A stretch of DNA of 64,000 bases from Halegenticoccus soli (GTDB taxonomy: Archaea; Halobacteriota; Halobacteria; Halobacteriales; Haloferacaceae), in NCBI RefSeq assembly GCF_002844195.1, contig NZ_PEND01000009.1:62001-126000 (forward strand), written 5' to 3'. Position 1 is the first letter of the stretch, and every line of letters starts with the position of its first letter. Shown here in pieces: positions 8,488 through 16,461 of this stretch. The notes beneath the pieces were generated by a model. It saw nothing but the letters and a program-made list of their open reading frames with translations. It had not been told where the DNA came from and did not search any database. The position numbers and the translations under genes are program-made.

Positions 8488-9387
8488 ATGGATTTGAGGG
8501 GACAGAAGCCGATTTCGATCCTCGCCCGACTGTACAGACTCTCCCTGCTGGCGTTGAGCGCGCCGATCGTGCTCGGCGAGTACTTCAGCGCCGACACCGG
8601 CTCCGAGTACGGCGTCGGGTTCGGCACCAAGTGCGCCCTGGCGGGCAAGATGCTCCTGAACAACATGCGGATCCCCACAGGGTCGTCGTTCGTCGAGCAC
8701 CTGATCATCGCGACGAAGATCCTCAACGTCCCGAAGGAGACCGAGGGGAGCGTCGTCGAGTGCGGCTGTTACATGGGCGGGAGCACCGCGAACCTGTCGC
8801 TCGTCGCCGGGCGCTGCGACCGGCGGCTCGACGTGTTCGACTCGTTCGAGGGGATGCCGGAACCCGCGGAGGGCGACCGGTCCCACGTGCTCATCGGGTC
8901 CCGGGAGGTCCACACCTACGACGAGGGCTCCTGGCGGGGGTCGCTCGAAGCCGTCCGGCGGAACGTCGCCGCCTTCGGCGACATCTCCGCGTGCACCTTC
9001 CACGAGGGGTACTTCGAGGACACGATGGAGGACTTCGACGAGCCGGTCACGCTGGCGTTCCTCGACGTGGGCCTCCGGGCGTCGGCGGAGACGTGCCTCG
9101 AACACCTCTGGCCGCTCCTGTCGCGGGAGGGCTACCTGTTCACGCACGACGTGAAGCACATGGAGATCGCCAGCCTCTTTTTCGACAACGAGTGGTGGCG
9201 CGAGCACCTCGACCGCGACGCCCCCGGCGTGATCGGCGCGGGGAGCGGCATCGGCCTCCACCCGAAGTCGAACGGGTTCGGGAGTCTGCTCGGCTACACG
9301 GTGAAAGAGCCCCGGCTGCACGCCTTCAAGGAGGTCGCCGAGGAGGGCGCGGGGACGTACCGGCTGCGCGCCTCGACGGACGACTGA
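8488..9387 (+). CDS. TylF/MycF-type O-methyltransferase (macrocin-O-methyltransferase-like)
   Basis: SAM-dependent methyltransferase of 299 residues. The SAM-binding segment is 'VVECGCYMGGSTANLSL' and is followed by the family's 'DVFDSFEGMPEP'. The second motif 'FLDVGLRASAETCLEHLWPLL' with 'GYLFTHDV' corresponds to the metal-binding region of TylF enzymes (usually D-x-D/YES...H-D). The usual acidic ligand pattern is partly altered here (LDVGLRAS), so activity should not be assumed. The N-terminus (residues 10-30) is hydrophobic. The family methylates sugar hydroxyls, so a glycan target is plausible. Start chosen from promoter spacing. Confidence 0.8.
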   Translation: MDLRGQKPISILARLYRLSLLALSAPIVLGEYFSADTGSEYGVGFGTKCALAGKMLLNNMRIPTGSSFVEHLIIATKILNVPKETEGSVVECGCYMGGSTANLSLVAGRCDRRLDVFDSFEGMPEPAEGDRSHVLIGSREVHTYDEGSWRGSLEAVRRNVAAFGDISACTFHEGYFEDTMEDFDEPVTLAFLDVGLRASAETCLEHLWPLLSREGYLFTHDVKHMEIASLFFDNEWWREHLDRDAPGVIGAGSGIGLHPKSNGFGSLLGYTVKEPRLHAFKEVAEEGAGTYRLRASTDD

Positions 9388-9480
9388 AGGTCGCTCTCCC
9401 CGCCTGGCGCCCGGGATCGCCGAACGATCGAGCGCGGCGGAACGCGAACGTTTTAGGCGGCCCGCGGAGACGGGCGAGCC

Positions 9481-9894
9481 GTGCGAGAGGTTCGCTCCTC
9501 GCGGTTCGTTCGGGCGACGCCGCCGGTCGTCGAGCGGGCGCTCACGCCCGCGGCGATGATCGAGTACGAGGGGAGCTTCGACGTTCGGGGGGTCGACGAG
9601 CGCGACGACGGAACCGCGCTCGTGACCGCCGGCGCCCGCGGCCTCGAACTGACGTTCCGGTTCGAGCGGCGCGACGGCGACCTCTACTACGTCCAGGAGG
9701 GGGACGGACCGTTCGACGCGATGGAGACGCGCGTGTCCGTCGAACCCGAAAACGAGGGATCGCGGGTGACGATGCGCTCGACCGTGAGCCTCGGGCTTCC
9801 CCTCCCCGCCGTATCGGACCGGCTCGCCGCCTGGAAGCGCCGGGGCGAACTGAACCGGGCGCTCGACGCGCTGGCCGACGATCTGAGCTCGTAG
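9481..9894 (+). CDS. SRPBCC (START-like) family protein
   Basis: A 137-residue protein with the helix-grip pattern: N-terminal strand 'VRSSRFVRATPPVVERAL', central strands 'LELTFRFERRDGDLYYVQ' and 'SRVTMRSTVSL', then a long C-terminal helix 'WKRRGELNRALDALADDL'. Such domains bind hydrophobic ligands or act as coenzyme-handling or polyketide-cyclase-like proteins. The GTG start at 9481 follows a TATA-like TTTTAGG (9450-9456) by about 28 bases, fitting a leaderless transcript. Ligand unknown; no operon partner. Confidence 0.75.
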   Translation: MREVRSSRFVRATPPVVERALTPAAMIEYEGSFDVRGVDERDDGTALVTAGARGLELTFRFERRDGDLYYVQEGDGPFDAMETRVSVEPENEGSRVTMRSTVSLGLPLPAVSDRLAAWKRRGELNRALDALADDLSS

Positions 9895-9946
9895 CTCCCG
9901 CGGCTCCCGCGCCCCGCCCGGCGATTCTCGACGACCCCGGCGCGGG

Positions 9947-11350
9947 CTACGGCTCCGCCAGGGCGACCTCCTCGCCCTGCTCGGCGGGGAAGGCGCTCTC
10001 GAAGTCGTCCCACCCGGCGTCCATCTCCTCGTCCGTCAGGAGACAGTCGTCGAGCGCCGCGACGAGGGCCTCCTCGTCCACGTCCCGTCCGATGAACACG
10101 AGCTCCGTCCGGCGGTCGCCCCACTCGTCGTCCCACTCCAAGTTCCGTCGGTTCGACCGGTAGAGCTGCTGGTCGAGTTCTGAGAGCGCCGCTATCCACG
10201 GCCCCGCCGCCCTGACGCGGACCGACGGGCCCGCCTGGCTGAACGACTGCTGCTGCTCGCTGCCGGCGACCCAGCAGATCCCCTTCGCCCGGATCACGGA
10301 CTCCGGGAGGTCAGCCAGGAACGCTTCGAGCCGACGGGGGTGGAACGGCCGCCGTCGGCGGTAGACGAAGGACGAGACGCCGTACACCTCTTCGGGGTGT
10401 TTGTGGTCGTGGCCGTGGCGGTCGTCGTGGTCGTGGCCGTGGTGGTGATCGTGGTCGTGGTTGTGGTCGTCGTCGTCGGAATCGCGGCCGCGGTCGGAAT
10501 CACGACTTTCCCCTTCCTCTTCGATCTCCGCCAGCGCCCGCTTCCAGCCGGCGGCCTCGGCGGCGGTCGCGGGATCGTACAGTCCGCGACCGAGCAGGCG
10601 GTCGGGGTCGACCTCGCTGAAGGTCGTGCGGACGATCTCGGCGTCGGGGCGGAGCGTCCGCACCAGCTCCTCGACCGCTTCGAGCTCGTCCGCGGAGACG
10701 AGATCGCACTTGTTCAGCAGGACGAGGTTCGAGAACTCGACTTGCTCGACCAGGAGATCCGAGAGGGGACGCGTCTGGTCGCTTTCGCCCGTCTCGTCGG
10801 TTCCCTCGCCGCCGCCGAGCGCGTCGGTTCCGCCGCCCGCCGCATCTCCCCCGGCGGCCTCGCCGCTCGCCGCCCCTCTCCCGGCGAGATCCGCCTCGAC
10901 GCGGCGCTTCGCCGCCCCCCGCGCGCCGAACGTGTCGTAGAACAGGCGGGCGTCGACGACGGTCACGAGCGAGTCGACCTCGTACAGCGCAGCGGCCCGC
11001 GACCCGGTCGTGAACAGGCGGGCAACCGGATCCGGCTCGCTGATGCCGGACGACTCGACGACGAGGTGGTCGAAGTCGCGCTCGCGGGCGAGGTCGACGA
11101 CCGCCGTTTCGAGGTCGTCCCGGAGCTCACAGCAGATACAGCCGTTCGAGAGCTCCGTGATGCCGTCGTCGACGGAGAGGTCCGACCCCTCGGCGACGAG
11201 TTCGGCGTCGACGTTGATCTCGCCCATGTCGTTGACGAGCACCGCGACGTCGAGTTCGCCGGCGTTGGCGAGCAGGTGGTTGAGGAGGGTCGTCTTGCCG
11301 GCTCCGAGGCTGCCGCTGAGAACGGTGACCGGAACGGACTCTCGGTTCAT
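9947..11350 (-). CDS. CobW/COG0523 family GTPase with His-rich metal loop
   Basis: G3E-family GTPase, 467 residues, a putative metal chaperone or cobalamin-related metal insertase. Visible motifs: Walker A GSLGAGKT (13-20), the metal-binding CxCC motif 'NGCICC' (Cys71, Cys73, Cys74), Walker B-like 'VVESSGISEP', NKxD 'LLNKCDLV', and the CobW C-terminal domain ('GICWVAGSEQQQSFSQAGP'). A spacer of His-Asp pairs (about residues 289-319, coded around 10390-10480) would bind zinc, nickel or cobalt. An Ala/Gly/Asp-rich insertion precedes it. Divergent from the 98-residue/ArsA pair. Which metal and client protein it serves cannot be told from sequence. Confidence 0.92.
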   Translation of the reverse strand: MNRESVPVTVLSGSLGAGKTTLLNHLLANAGELDVAVLVNDMGEINVDAELVAEGSDLSVDDGITELSNGCICCELRDDLETAVVDLARERDFDHLVVESSGISEPDPVARLFTTGSRAAALYEVDSLVTVVDARLFYDTFGARGAAKRRVEADLAGRGAASGEAAGGDAAGGGTDALGGGEGTDETGESDQTRPLSDLLVEQVEFSNLVLLNKCDLVSADELEAVEELVRTLRPDAEIVRTTFSEVDPDRLLGRGLYDPATAAEAAGWKRALAEIEEEGESRDSDRGRDSDDDDHNHDHDHHHGHDHDDRHGHDHKHPEEVYGVSSFVYRRRRPFHPRRLEAFLADLPESVIRAKGICWVAGSEQQQSFSQAGPSVRVRAAGPWIAALSELDQQLYRSNRRNLEWDDEWGDRRTELVFIGRDVDEEALVAALDDCLLTDEEMDAGWDDFESAFPAEQGEEVALAEP

Positions 11351-11442
11351 GTGGGTCGCGTCGTCGTTCCGCGGTAATGAATCTGTGCCGAGTGTAACCG
11401 AACGACACCCTTTTACCCGCGAGACGGGGAGGTTGTGAACGC

Positions 11443-11739
11443 ATGACGCTCGAACGGCGGATCGCGGCCTACCGCGAGGTCGTAGAGGAGTGGCTGCGCG
11501 GGCTCTACCACGGGATGATCGCCCATCCGGCGTACGAGAAGATCGAAAAGGAGGCCGAGGACGTGGAGGACACGTTCATGCTCGCCTGCTTCCCGGACGC
11601 GTTCGGCATCCCGAGCCCCGTCTCCTACTACACGGCCGAACTGCTCCCCTACCTGGAGGACGAGTTCGAGGCGTGGGAGCGGCGGATGTGGGACCGCGGG
11701 TCGCTCCTCGAACGCAAGGGCCACCAGTACCACTTCTGA
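11443..11739 (+). CDS. conserved haloarchaeal protein preceding ArsA
   Basis: A 98-residue soluble, helical, acidic protein starting MTLERRIAAYREVVEEWLRG, with conserved-looking 'EDTFMLACFPDAFGIPSPVSYYTAELLPYL' in the middle (cited as the region 45-75) and ending 'ERKGHQYHF'. The high aromatic content and the terminal His-rich end suggest a small adaptor, but no function is known to me. It ends 2 bases before the arsA start, so the two are one transcription and translation unit. A TATA-like 'CCTTTTAC' lies about 30 bases upstream. Confidence 0.7.
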   Translation: MTLERRIAAYREVVEEWLRGLYHGMIAHPAYEKIEKEAEDVEDTFMLACFPDAFGIPSPVSYYTAELLPYLEDEFEAWERRMWDRGSLLERKGHQYHF

Positions 11740-11741
11740 CG

Positions 11742-12707
11742 ATGCGCAAGTTCGTCTTCTTCGGCGGGAAGGGCGGCGTCGGCAAGACGACCGTCTCCAG
11801 CGCCTACGCGCTCAAGTGCGCCCGCGAGGGGCTCGCCACGCTCGTCGTCTCGACCGACCCGGCCCACAGCACCTCCGACGTGTTCGACCAGGCGTTCGAC
11901 GACTCGCCCCGGCCCGTCGAGGGCGAGGAGAATCTGTACGCCATGGAGGTCGACCCCGACGACGAGGTCGAACGGCACCTCCTGGAGACGAAGCGCGCGC
12001 TCGGCGACCAGGTCAGCCCGGCGATGGTGAACGAGATCGACCGGCAGATCGAGATGGCCCACCAGACCCCCGGGGCGTACGAGGCGGCGCTCTTCGACCG
12101 CTTCGTCGACGTGATGCGCGACTCCGAGGAGTACGACCGGGTCGTCTTCGACACGTCGCCGACGGGCGGCACGCTCCGGCTCCTCGCGCTCCCCGACTTC
12201 CTGGAGGGGTGGATCGACCGCCTGGTCGCGAAGCGTCGACAGAGCATCCGGCTGTTCGAGCGGGCCGCCATCGGGAACAACCAGCCCCGCCGACTGATGG
12301 AGGGCGACCCGATACTCGAGCGCCTGCGGGAGCGAAAGGACTTTTTCGAGTTCGCCGGAGAGGCGCTCCGCGAGGAGGCCGCCTTCTTCCTCGTCGTCAA
12401 CCCCGACGAGCTCTCGATCCGCGAGACGCGCCGGGCAGTCGACGGACTGCGGGAGCACGGCCTCGACGTGCAGGGACTCGCCGTCAACAAGCTGACTCCG
12501 GAGCCGGATCCCGACGAGAACGGCAGGGGCGCGCGGTTTCTCCGCGACCGGGTCGAAACCGAGCGCGAGCGCCTGCGGCAGATCCGCGAGAAGTTCGACG
12601 AGCCGCTCGTCGCCGCCGTCGAAACCCGCGTCTCGGAGGTCAAAGGGGGCCTCCTCGCGGACGTGGCCGCCGAACTGGAGATCGAGACGACCGTCGAGGC
12701 GGCGTGA
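11742..12707 (+). CDS. arsA: ArsA/Get3-type ATPase
   Basis: Single-domain ArsA-family ATPase, 321 residues. The deviant Walker A is GKGGVGKT (residues 9-16), switch I 'STDPAHSTSDVF' and switch II 'FDTSPTGGTLRLL'. In other organisms single-domain members are either the arsenite-pump ATPase or Get3, which delivers tail-anchored membrane proteins; archaeal members are mostly Get3-like. No arsenite permease (ArsB) is adjacent, which favours a Get3-like or unknown role. Coupled to the upstream 98-residue protein (2-base gap). The start is the ATG at 11742; the frame stays open upstream. Confidence 0.9.
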   Translation: MRKFVFFGGKGGVGKTTVSSAYALKCAREGLATLVVSTDPAHSTSDVFDQAFDDSPRPVEGEENLYAMEVDPDDEVERHLLETKRALGDQVSPAMVNEIDRQIEMAHQTPGAYEAALFDRFVDVMRDSEEYDRVVFDTSPTGGTLRLLALPDFLEGWIDRLVAKRRQSIRLFERAAIGNNQPRRLMEGDPILERLRERKDFFEFAGEALREEAAFFLVVNPDELSIRETRRAVDGLREHGLDVQGLAVNKLTPEPDPDENGRGARFLRDRVETERERLRQIREKFDEPLVAAVETRVSEVKGGLLADVAAELEIETTVEAA

Positions 12708-12910
12708 CCTCGCCGGACCGCTTTGGCGCCGTAAGCACCGCAAAGTATTCAAATCCGCCCTCTTCTACATTCTCTTACTAATTTGATGAAAATAATGACC
12801 TCGGTCCATTTTGCATACTATTTCGGACGTTAACGGAGTATCAGAACTCGCGTAGAAAGGCCGAAGCTTTAAGTCCTATTTTTTCATGGATTGTAGTGAG
12901 GTTCGCACAC

Positions 12911-14734
12911 ATGGTACAGGTTATCTGGCTGGTCGTCACGGTGTTGGCGCTGTTCAGCGTCGGGTACCTGGGATACTCCAGGTACCTCGCGCGGTTCGTC
13001 GAACTCGATGACGACCGGGAAACACCGGCACACAAGTACAGGGACGGGCAGGAGTACGTGCCCGCAAAGAAACCAGTTCTCCTCGGGCACCACTACTCGA
13101 GCATCGCGGGGGGCGCGCCGATCGTCGGTCCTATCACCGCCGGGGTGGTGTGGGGCTGGGTCCCGGCGCTCCTCTGGATCGCCATCGGTAATCCCCTGAT
13201 GGGGGCGGTCCACGACTTCGTCTCCCTCTCCGGGAGCCTCCGGCACGAGGGGAAGTCGATCGGGTACATCATCGGCGAGTACGTGGGCGAGCGCGGGAAG
13301 AACATGCTCCTGTGGTTCGCGTTCCTGACGATCATCCTCGTCGTCGCGGTGTTCGCCCTCGTGGTCGGCATCGTCTTCAACGCGTACCCGCAGGCGGCGA
13401 CCGCGAGCCTCGTCTACATCGCGCTCGCGTTCGTCTTCGGCGTGTACCTCTACCAGATGAACCTGCCGTTCATTCCGGGCACGGTCGTGTTCGTGCTCGC
13501 CGTGTTCGCCGGCGTGTTCATCGGCATCGAGTACCCGCTGGCGCTGTTCCAGCCGACGGCCGAGACCGCGCCCGCGAACACCATCGTGCTGTTCTCCGGC
13601 GCGGGGTCGTGGATTCCGGCGGCCGGGGAGCTCGGCGCCAACACCGCCGCGTGGGTGCCGGTCGTGATGGTCTACGGGGCGCTCGCCAGCGCGCTCCCGG
13701 TCTGGATGCTGCTCCAGCCGCGGGATTACCTGTCGTCGTTCCTGCTCTACACGGGCGTCGGCGGCGCGCTCCTGGCGATCATCGTCGGGACGATCCTCGG
13801 CAGCGCGTCCCAGCCGCTCACCATCTCGCTCGAACCCTACTACGGGTTCTGGGGCACCGCGAGCCTGCCGCTGTTCCCGCTCCTGTTCATCACGATCGCG
13901 TGCGGGACGATAAGCGGCTTCCACTCGCTCGTCTCCTCCGGGACGACCTCGAAACAGCTCAACAGGGAGTCGGACGCCCGCCTCATCGGCTACGGCGGCA
14001 TGCTCGGCGAGGGGCTGCTGGCGACGACGGCGCTCGCCGCGGTCGCCATCGTCGGCTTCGCCGAGGGGAGCGGCATCGGCCTGGCGCTGCCGAACTTCGC
14101 CACCGGCGGCGGCATCATGCTCACCAGCTTCGGCATCCCGACGTCGTTCGGCGCGCCGTTCATGGCGCTCGTGCTGGTCAGCTTCCTGCTCACCAGCACC
14201 GACACCGCGGTGCGGCTCGGCCGCTACATGATGGACGAGATCGTCGGCACGCCGGAGACCACCGTCGAGAGCGCCGCCACCGACCGCTACGGTAACGCGG
14301 TCGTCCAGATCGGCGTCGCCTACGTCCTCGTGTCGAGCGGCACCTGGGCCGACCTCTGGCCGCTGTTCGGCGGTGCGAACCAGCTACTGGCGGCGCTCGC
14401 GCTCCTGACGGCGACGGTGTGGCTCGCCAACTGGGACGACAACAAACAGCTCGTCAGCACCGGCGTCCCGATGGCGCTCATGACGTTCATCACCGTCTGC
14501 GGGCTGCTGTACCTCGCGCTGTACCAGAACCTCTACGTGAAGTTCGTCCTGGGCCAGTGGGGCGGGGACGCGAGCCTCGCCACCCAGGCGTCCGTCGCGG
14601 TCCAGATCGTCCTGGCGCTGGTACTGATCGGCCTGGCGCTGTCGCTCGTGTGGCTGGGCTACAGCAATATCAGACGGGCCCGCGGCACCGCGAGGCAGGT
14701 CGCAGCCGACGGCGGCTCGGAGTCGGACGACTGA
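12911..14734 (+). CDS. cstA: CstA family carbon-starvation / pyruvate-peptide transporter
   Basis: Integral membrane transporter of 607 residues with about 14-16 helices. The family signature is 'LLGHHYSSIAGGAPIVGP' (residues about 55-72), with 'WVPALLWIAIGNPLMGAVHD', 'SGFHSLVSSGTTSKQL' and 'LFGGANQLLAALAL' also present. Bacterial CstA/BtsT proteins import peptides or pyruvate under nutrient limitation. Two starts are possible: ATG 12911 (chosen, giving MVQVIWLVV) or GTG 12896, which lies about 26 bases after the TATA-like CTTTAAG (12867-12873) and could be a leaderless start. A strong palindromic element begins at the stop codon. Confidence 0.9.
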   Translation: MVQVIWLVVTVLALFSVGYLGYSRYLARFVELDDDRETPAHKYRDGQEYVPAKKPVLLGHHYSSIAGGAPIVGPITAGVVWGWVPALLWIAIGNPLMGAVHDFVSLSGSLRHEGKSIGYIIGEYVGERGKNMLLWFAFLTIILVVAVFALVVGIVFNAYPQAATASLVYIALAFVFGVYLYQMNLPFIPGTVVFVLAVFAGVFIGIEYPLALFQPTAETAPANTIVLFSGAGSWIPAAGELGANTAAWVPVVMVYGALASALPVWMLLQPRDYLSSFLLYTGVGGALLAIIVGTILGSASQPLTISLEPYYGFWGTASLPLFPLLFITIACGTISGFHSLVSSGTTSKQLNRESDARLIGYGGMLGEGLLATTALAAVAIVGFAEGSGIGLALPNFATGGGIMLTSFGIPTSFGAPFMALVLVSFLLTSTDTAVRLGRYMMDEIVGTPETTVESAATDRYGNAVVQIGVAYVLVSSGTWADLWPLFGGANQLLAALALLTATVWLANWDDNKQLVSTGVPMALMTFITVCGLLYLALYQNLYVKFVLGQWGGDASLATQASVAVQIVLALVLIGLALSLVWLGYSNIRRARGTARQVAADGGSESDD

Positions 14735-14835
14735 TAGGGAGTAGCGTAGGAATCCATCGATTCCCTCACGTGGGAATCGATCACTCTGGTCGGTCGGGAC
14801 TCGCTGTGTCCCCGATCGGCTACGCTACTCCCTAT
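14734..14835. repeat. three-way palindromic element after cstA
   Basis: Outer arms 14734-14748 and 14821-14835 are perfect 15-bp inverted repeats (ATAGGGAGTAGCGTA / TACGCTACTCCCTAT). Inside is a perfect 10-bp hairpin (ATCGATTCCC 14756-14765, loop TCACGT, GGGAATCGAT 14772-14781). A weaker second hairpin follows (GGTCGGGAC ... GTCCCCGATC, about 14789-14817). The whole folds as a three-way junction of about 102 bases. The outer arm begins at the last base of the cstA stop. It may be a transcript end, a structured RNA or a small palindromic mobile element; no T-run follows closely. Confidence 0.75.
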
Positions 14836-14888
14836 GAGCTATCCGCGAGGCAACACTTTTCTCATCCGAGATCGGACATGACTGCGTG

Positions 14889-15086
14889 ATGAGGGTAAGC
14901 GTAGCGGTCGCGATCCCGGCGCTGACGTTCGGCGGCGCGGGACTGCTCGCGTTCGGCGGCCTCGGGGGCGTCGCGGGCGTCACGGTGGGAATCGCGCTCG
15001 GGGTGCTGGCGTACGAGCGGGGCCGACACACGCCCCGCTCGGAATCGGAGGAGGACGCCGAGCGGGGCGATCCGTCGAAGGGGTGA
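14889..15086 (+). CDS. small membrane protein, unknown function
   Basis: A 65-residue protein starting MRVSVAVAIPALTFGGAG with two hydrophobic Gly/Ala-rich segments (about residues 3-22 and 25-43). A polar acidic tail 'ESEEDAERGDPSKG' is probably cytoplasmic. An in-frame GTG lies one codon upstream. It occupies the gap between cstA's palindrome and a convergent hypothetical gene. No family recognised. Confidence 0.6.
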   Translation: MRVSVAVAIPALTFGGAGLLAFGGLGGVAGVTVGIALGVLAYERGRHTPRSESEEDAERGDPSKG

Positions 15087-15099
15087 CGACCGACGTCGC

Positions 15100-15693
15100 T
15101 CAGGACCGACCGAAGCGGCGGAGGACGCGCGCGAGGAGCCCCGGCGGTTCGGCGGGCACGTCGCGCCACAGCCGGAACGCGCGGACGACGTCGGCGTTGC
15201 GGCTGGCGACCGCGTCCTCGGCCTCGGGGGCGACGACGAGCAGGTTGATCTCGTAGTGGCCGTAGTAGCCGTACTTCAGGAGTGTCCGGTCGGAGAAGCC
15301 GGAGACGAACTCGCGCGCGTCCGGCGGGATCTCGGGCGCGACGAGCGCGAACGAGAAGTCCGTGCTGAAGTGTTCCTCGTCCGGTACGATCCACTCGTCG
15401 GCGAGCCGGTGGCCGAGGTCGACCAGCGCTTCGAGGTCCGCGCGGCCGACGCCGTCGACCCGGCGGGCGAACAGGTGCTCCTCGGAGCCGTGATTCGCGT
15501 AGTTCAGCGCGGGGTGGAACAGCCGTTTCTGGCTCTCGATTCGCATCCGCCCGTAGAGGTCGAACCGCTCGCCGGCGACCGCGTAATCGCGCTCCAGGTC
15601 GTAGTTGTACATCAGCCGATCGGAGACGCGATCGAGGTACGGATCGTCCCAGACCGGCACCTCCCGCTCTCCGCTCGCCCCCGCGTCGCTCAT
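15100..15693 (-). CDS. conserved haloarchaeal protein of unknown function
   Basis: A 197-residue soluble protein beginning MSDAGASGEREVPVWDDPYLDRV. It is aromatic- and charge-rich, with 'YNYDLERDYAVAGERFDLYGRM', 'HFSTDFSFALVAPEIP' and 'YYGHYEINLLVVAPEAEDAVAS' as the most distinctive stretches (each roughly 20 residues). It ends in a basic 'LLARVLRRFGRS'. I do not recognise a family. Its ATG overlaps the stop of the cupin gene upstream by 4 bases, so both are translated together. Confidence 0.7.
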   Translation of the reverse strand: MSDAGASGEREVPVWDDPYLDRVSDRLMYNYDLERDYAVAGERFDLYGRMRIESQKRLFHPALNYANHGSEEHLFARRVDGVGRADLEALVDLGHRLADEWIVPDEEHFSTDFSFALVAPEIPPDAREFVSGFSDRTLLKYGYYGHYEINLLVVAPEAEDAVASRNADVVRAFRLWRDVPAEPPGLLARVLRRFGRS

Positions 15694-16067
15694 GGTTCGG
15701 GTTCGTAGGCGTGGACGTCGCCGCTCGCGGGCGGCGCACCGACCGCGATCACGTCGACCGGGGCGTCCGCCTCCTCCGGGTTGTACGCCCGCTGCGGGCT
15801 CCCGGGATCGACGGCGAACAGGTCGTTCGGCCCGAGTTCGTACGTTCCCTCCGGCGTCTCGACGTGGAGCGTCCCGGAGAGGACGTAGAACGCCTCCTCC
15901 TGGTCGTCGTGGTAGTGATACGCGAGCGGTAGCTGCTCGCCGGGCTCGGCGACGAAGCGGTTGATCGCCATCTGTTCGAGGCCGGCCGGCGCGGAGAGCC
16001 GGCGCAGCTCGCAGGGGCGGTCCGGCGCCGGTTCGACCCCGTCCGTCCGCACGACGCGGTATCCCAT
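15690..16067 (-). CDS. cupin domain protein
   Basis: A 125-residue single-domain cupin. Cupin motif 1 appears as 'YHYHDDQEEAFYVLSG' (G-x5-HxH-x3,4-E-x6-G pattern, residues about 49-65) and motif 2 as 'LGPNDLFAVDPGSPQRAYN', where the usual final His is replaced. The metal site is therefore probably the two His and the Glu of motif 1. Cupins of this type include sugar isomerases, dioxygenases and small-molecule sensors; the activity is undefined here. First gene of a two-gene operon. Confidence 0.85.
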   Translation of the reverse strand: MGYRVVRTDGVEPAPDRPCELRRLSAPAGLEQMAINRFVAEPGEQLPLAYHYHDDQEEAFYVLSGTLHVETPEGTYELGPNDLFAVDPGSPQRAYNPEEADAPVDVIAVGAPPASGDVHAYEPEP

Positions 16068-16163
16068 ACGTGCTCAGACAGCAGTCCGCATAGAAAAGTC
16101 CGTCGGGGTTCCGAGGCAACGTTTAACTGTGCGGTTTCCCTACCGCCCGTGAGAGGGACACGC

Positions 16164-16388
16164 ATGGGAAAAAAGACCGAGTACTGCGGACGGTGCGCGA
16201 TGAGTTCGGTCGTGGACGCCGTCTCGTCGGAGCAGTCCGACGAGGAGCGCGAGCGTCGCGACCCGTTCCGCGGGTCGCGCATCGAGATCGACGAGGCCGA
16301 GCTGCGGGCCGTCTCGCCGGCCGCGTGGCTCGCGGGACTCAAGAGCCGGCTCGACACGCTCGCCACCAGACTCGCGTACGGCCGCTGA
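16164..16388 (+). CDS. small haloarchaeal protein with an N-terminal CxxC
   Basis: A 74-residue protein beginning MGKKTEYCGRCAMSSVVDAV, then a highly acidic/basic middle 'EQSDEERERRDPFRGSRIE' and a C-terminal helix 'GLKSRLDTLATRLAYGR'. Only one CxxC is present, so a metal site would need dimerisation. The TATA-like GTTTAAC (16120-16126) is about 26 bases before the in-frame GTG at 16149, which may be the true leaderless start and would add five residues. Function unknown. Confidence 0.5.
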   Translation: MGKKTEYCGRCAMSSVVDAVSSEQSDEERERRDPFRGSRIEIDEAELRAVSPAAWLAGLKSRLDTLATRLAYGR

Positions 16389-16427
16389 CCGGCGGCTCCG
16401 TCGCGTGGTACCACGCGGCCGGAGACG

Positions 16428-16434
16428 TTTATAT
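16428..16434 (+). promoter_or_regulatory. TATA box of the DUF5828-like gene
   Basis: TTTATAT centred about 31 bases upstream of ATG 16462, in an otherwise GC-rich gap. This predicts a leaderless transcript. Confidence 0.6.
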
Positions 16435-16461
16435 CGGTGCTCGGCGTACCACCGACAAGGG

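Noticed and set aside
14734-14835. Possible tRNA gene because of the cloverleaf-like fold.
   Set aside because: No T-loop GTTCRA, no CCA-type acceptor or anticodon-loop features; arms too long and perfect.
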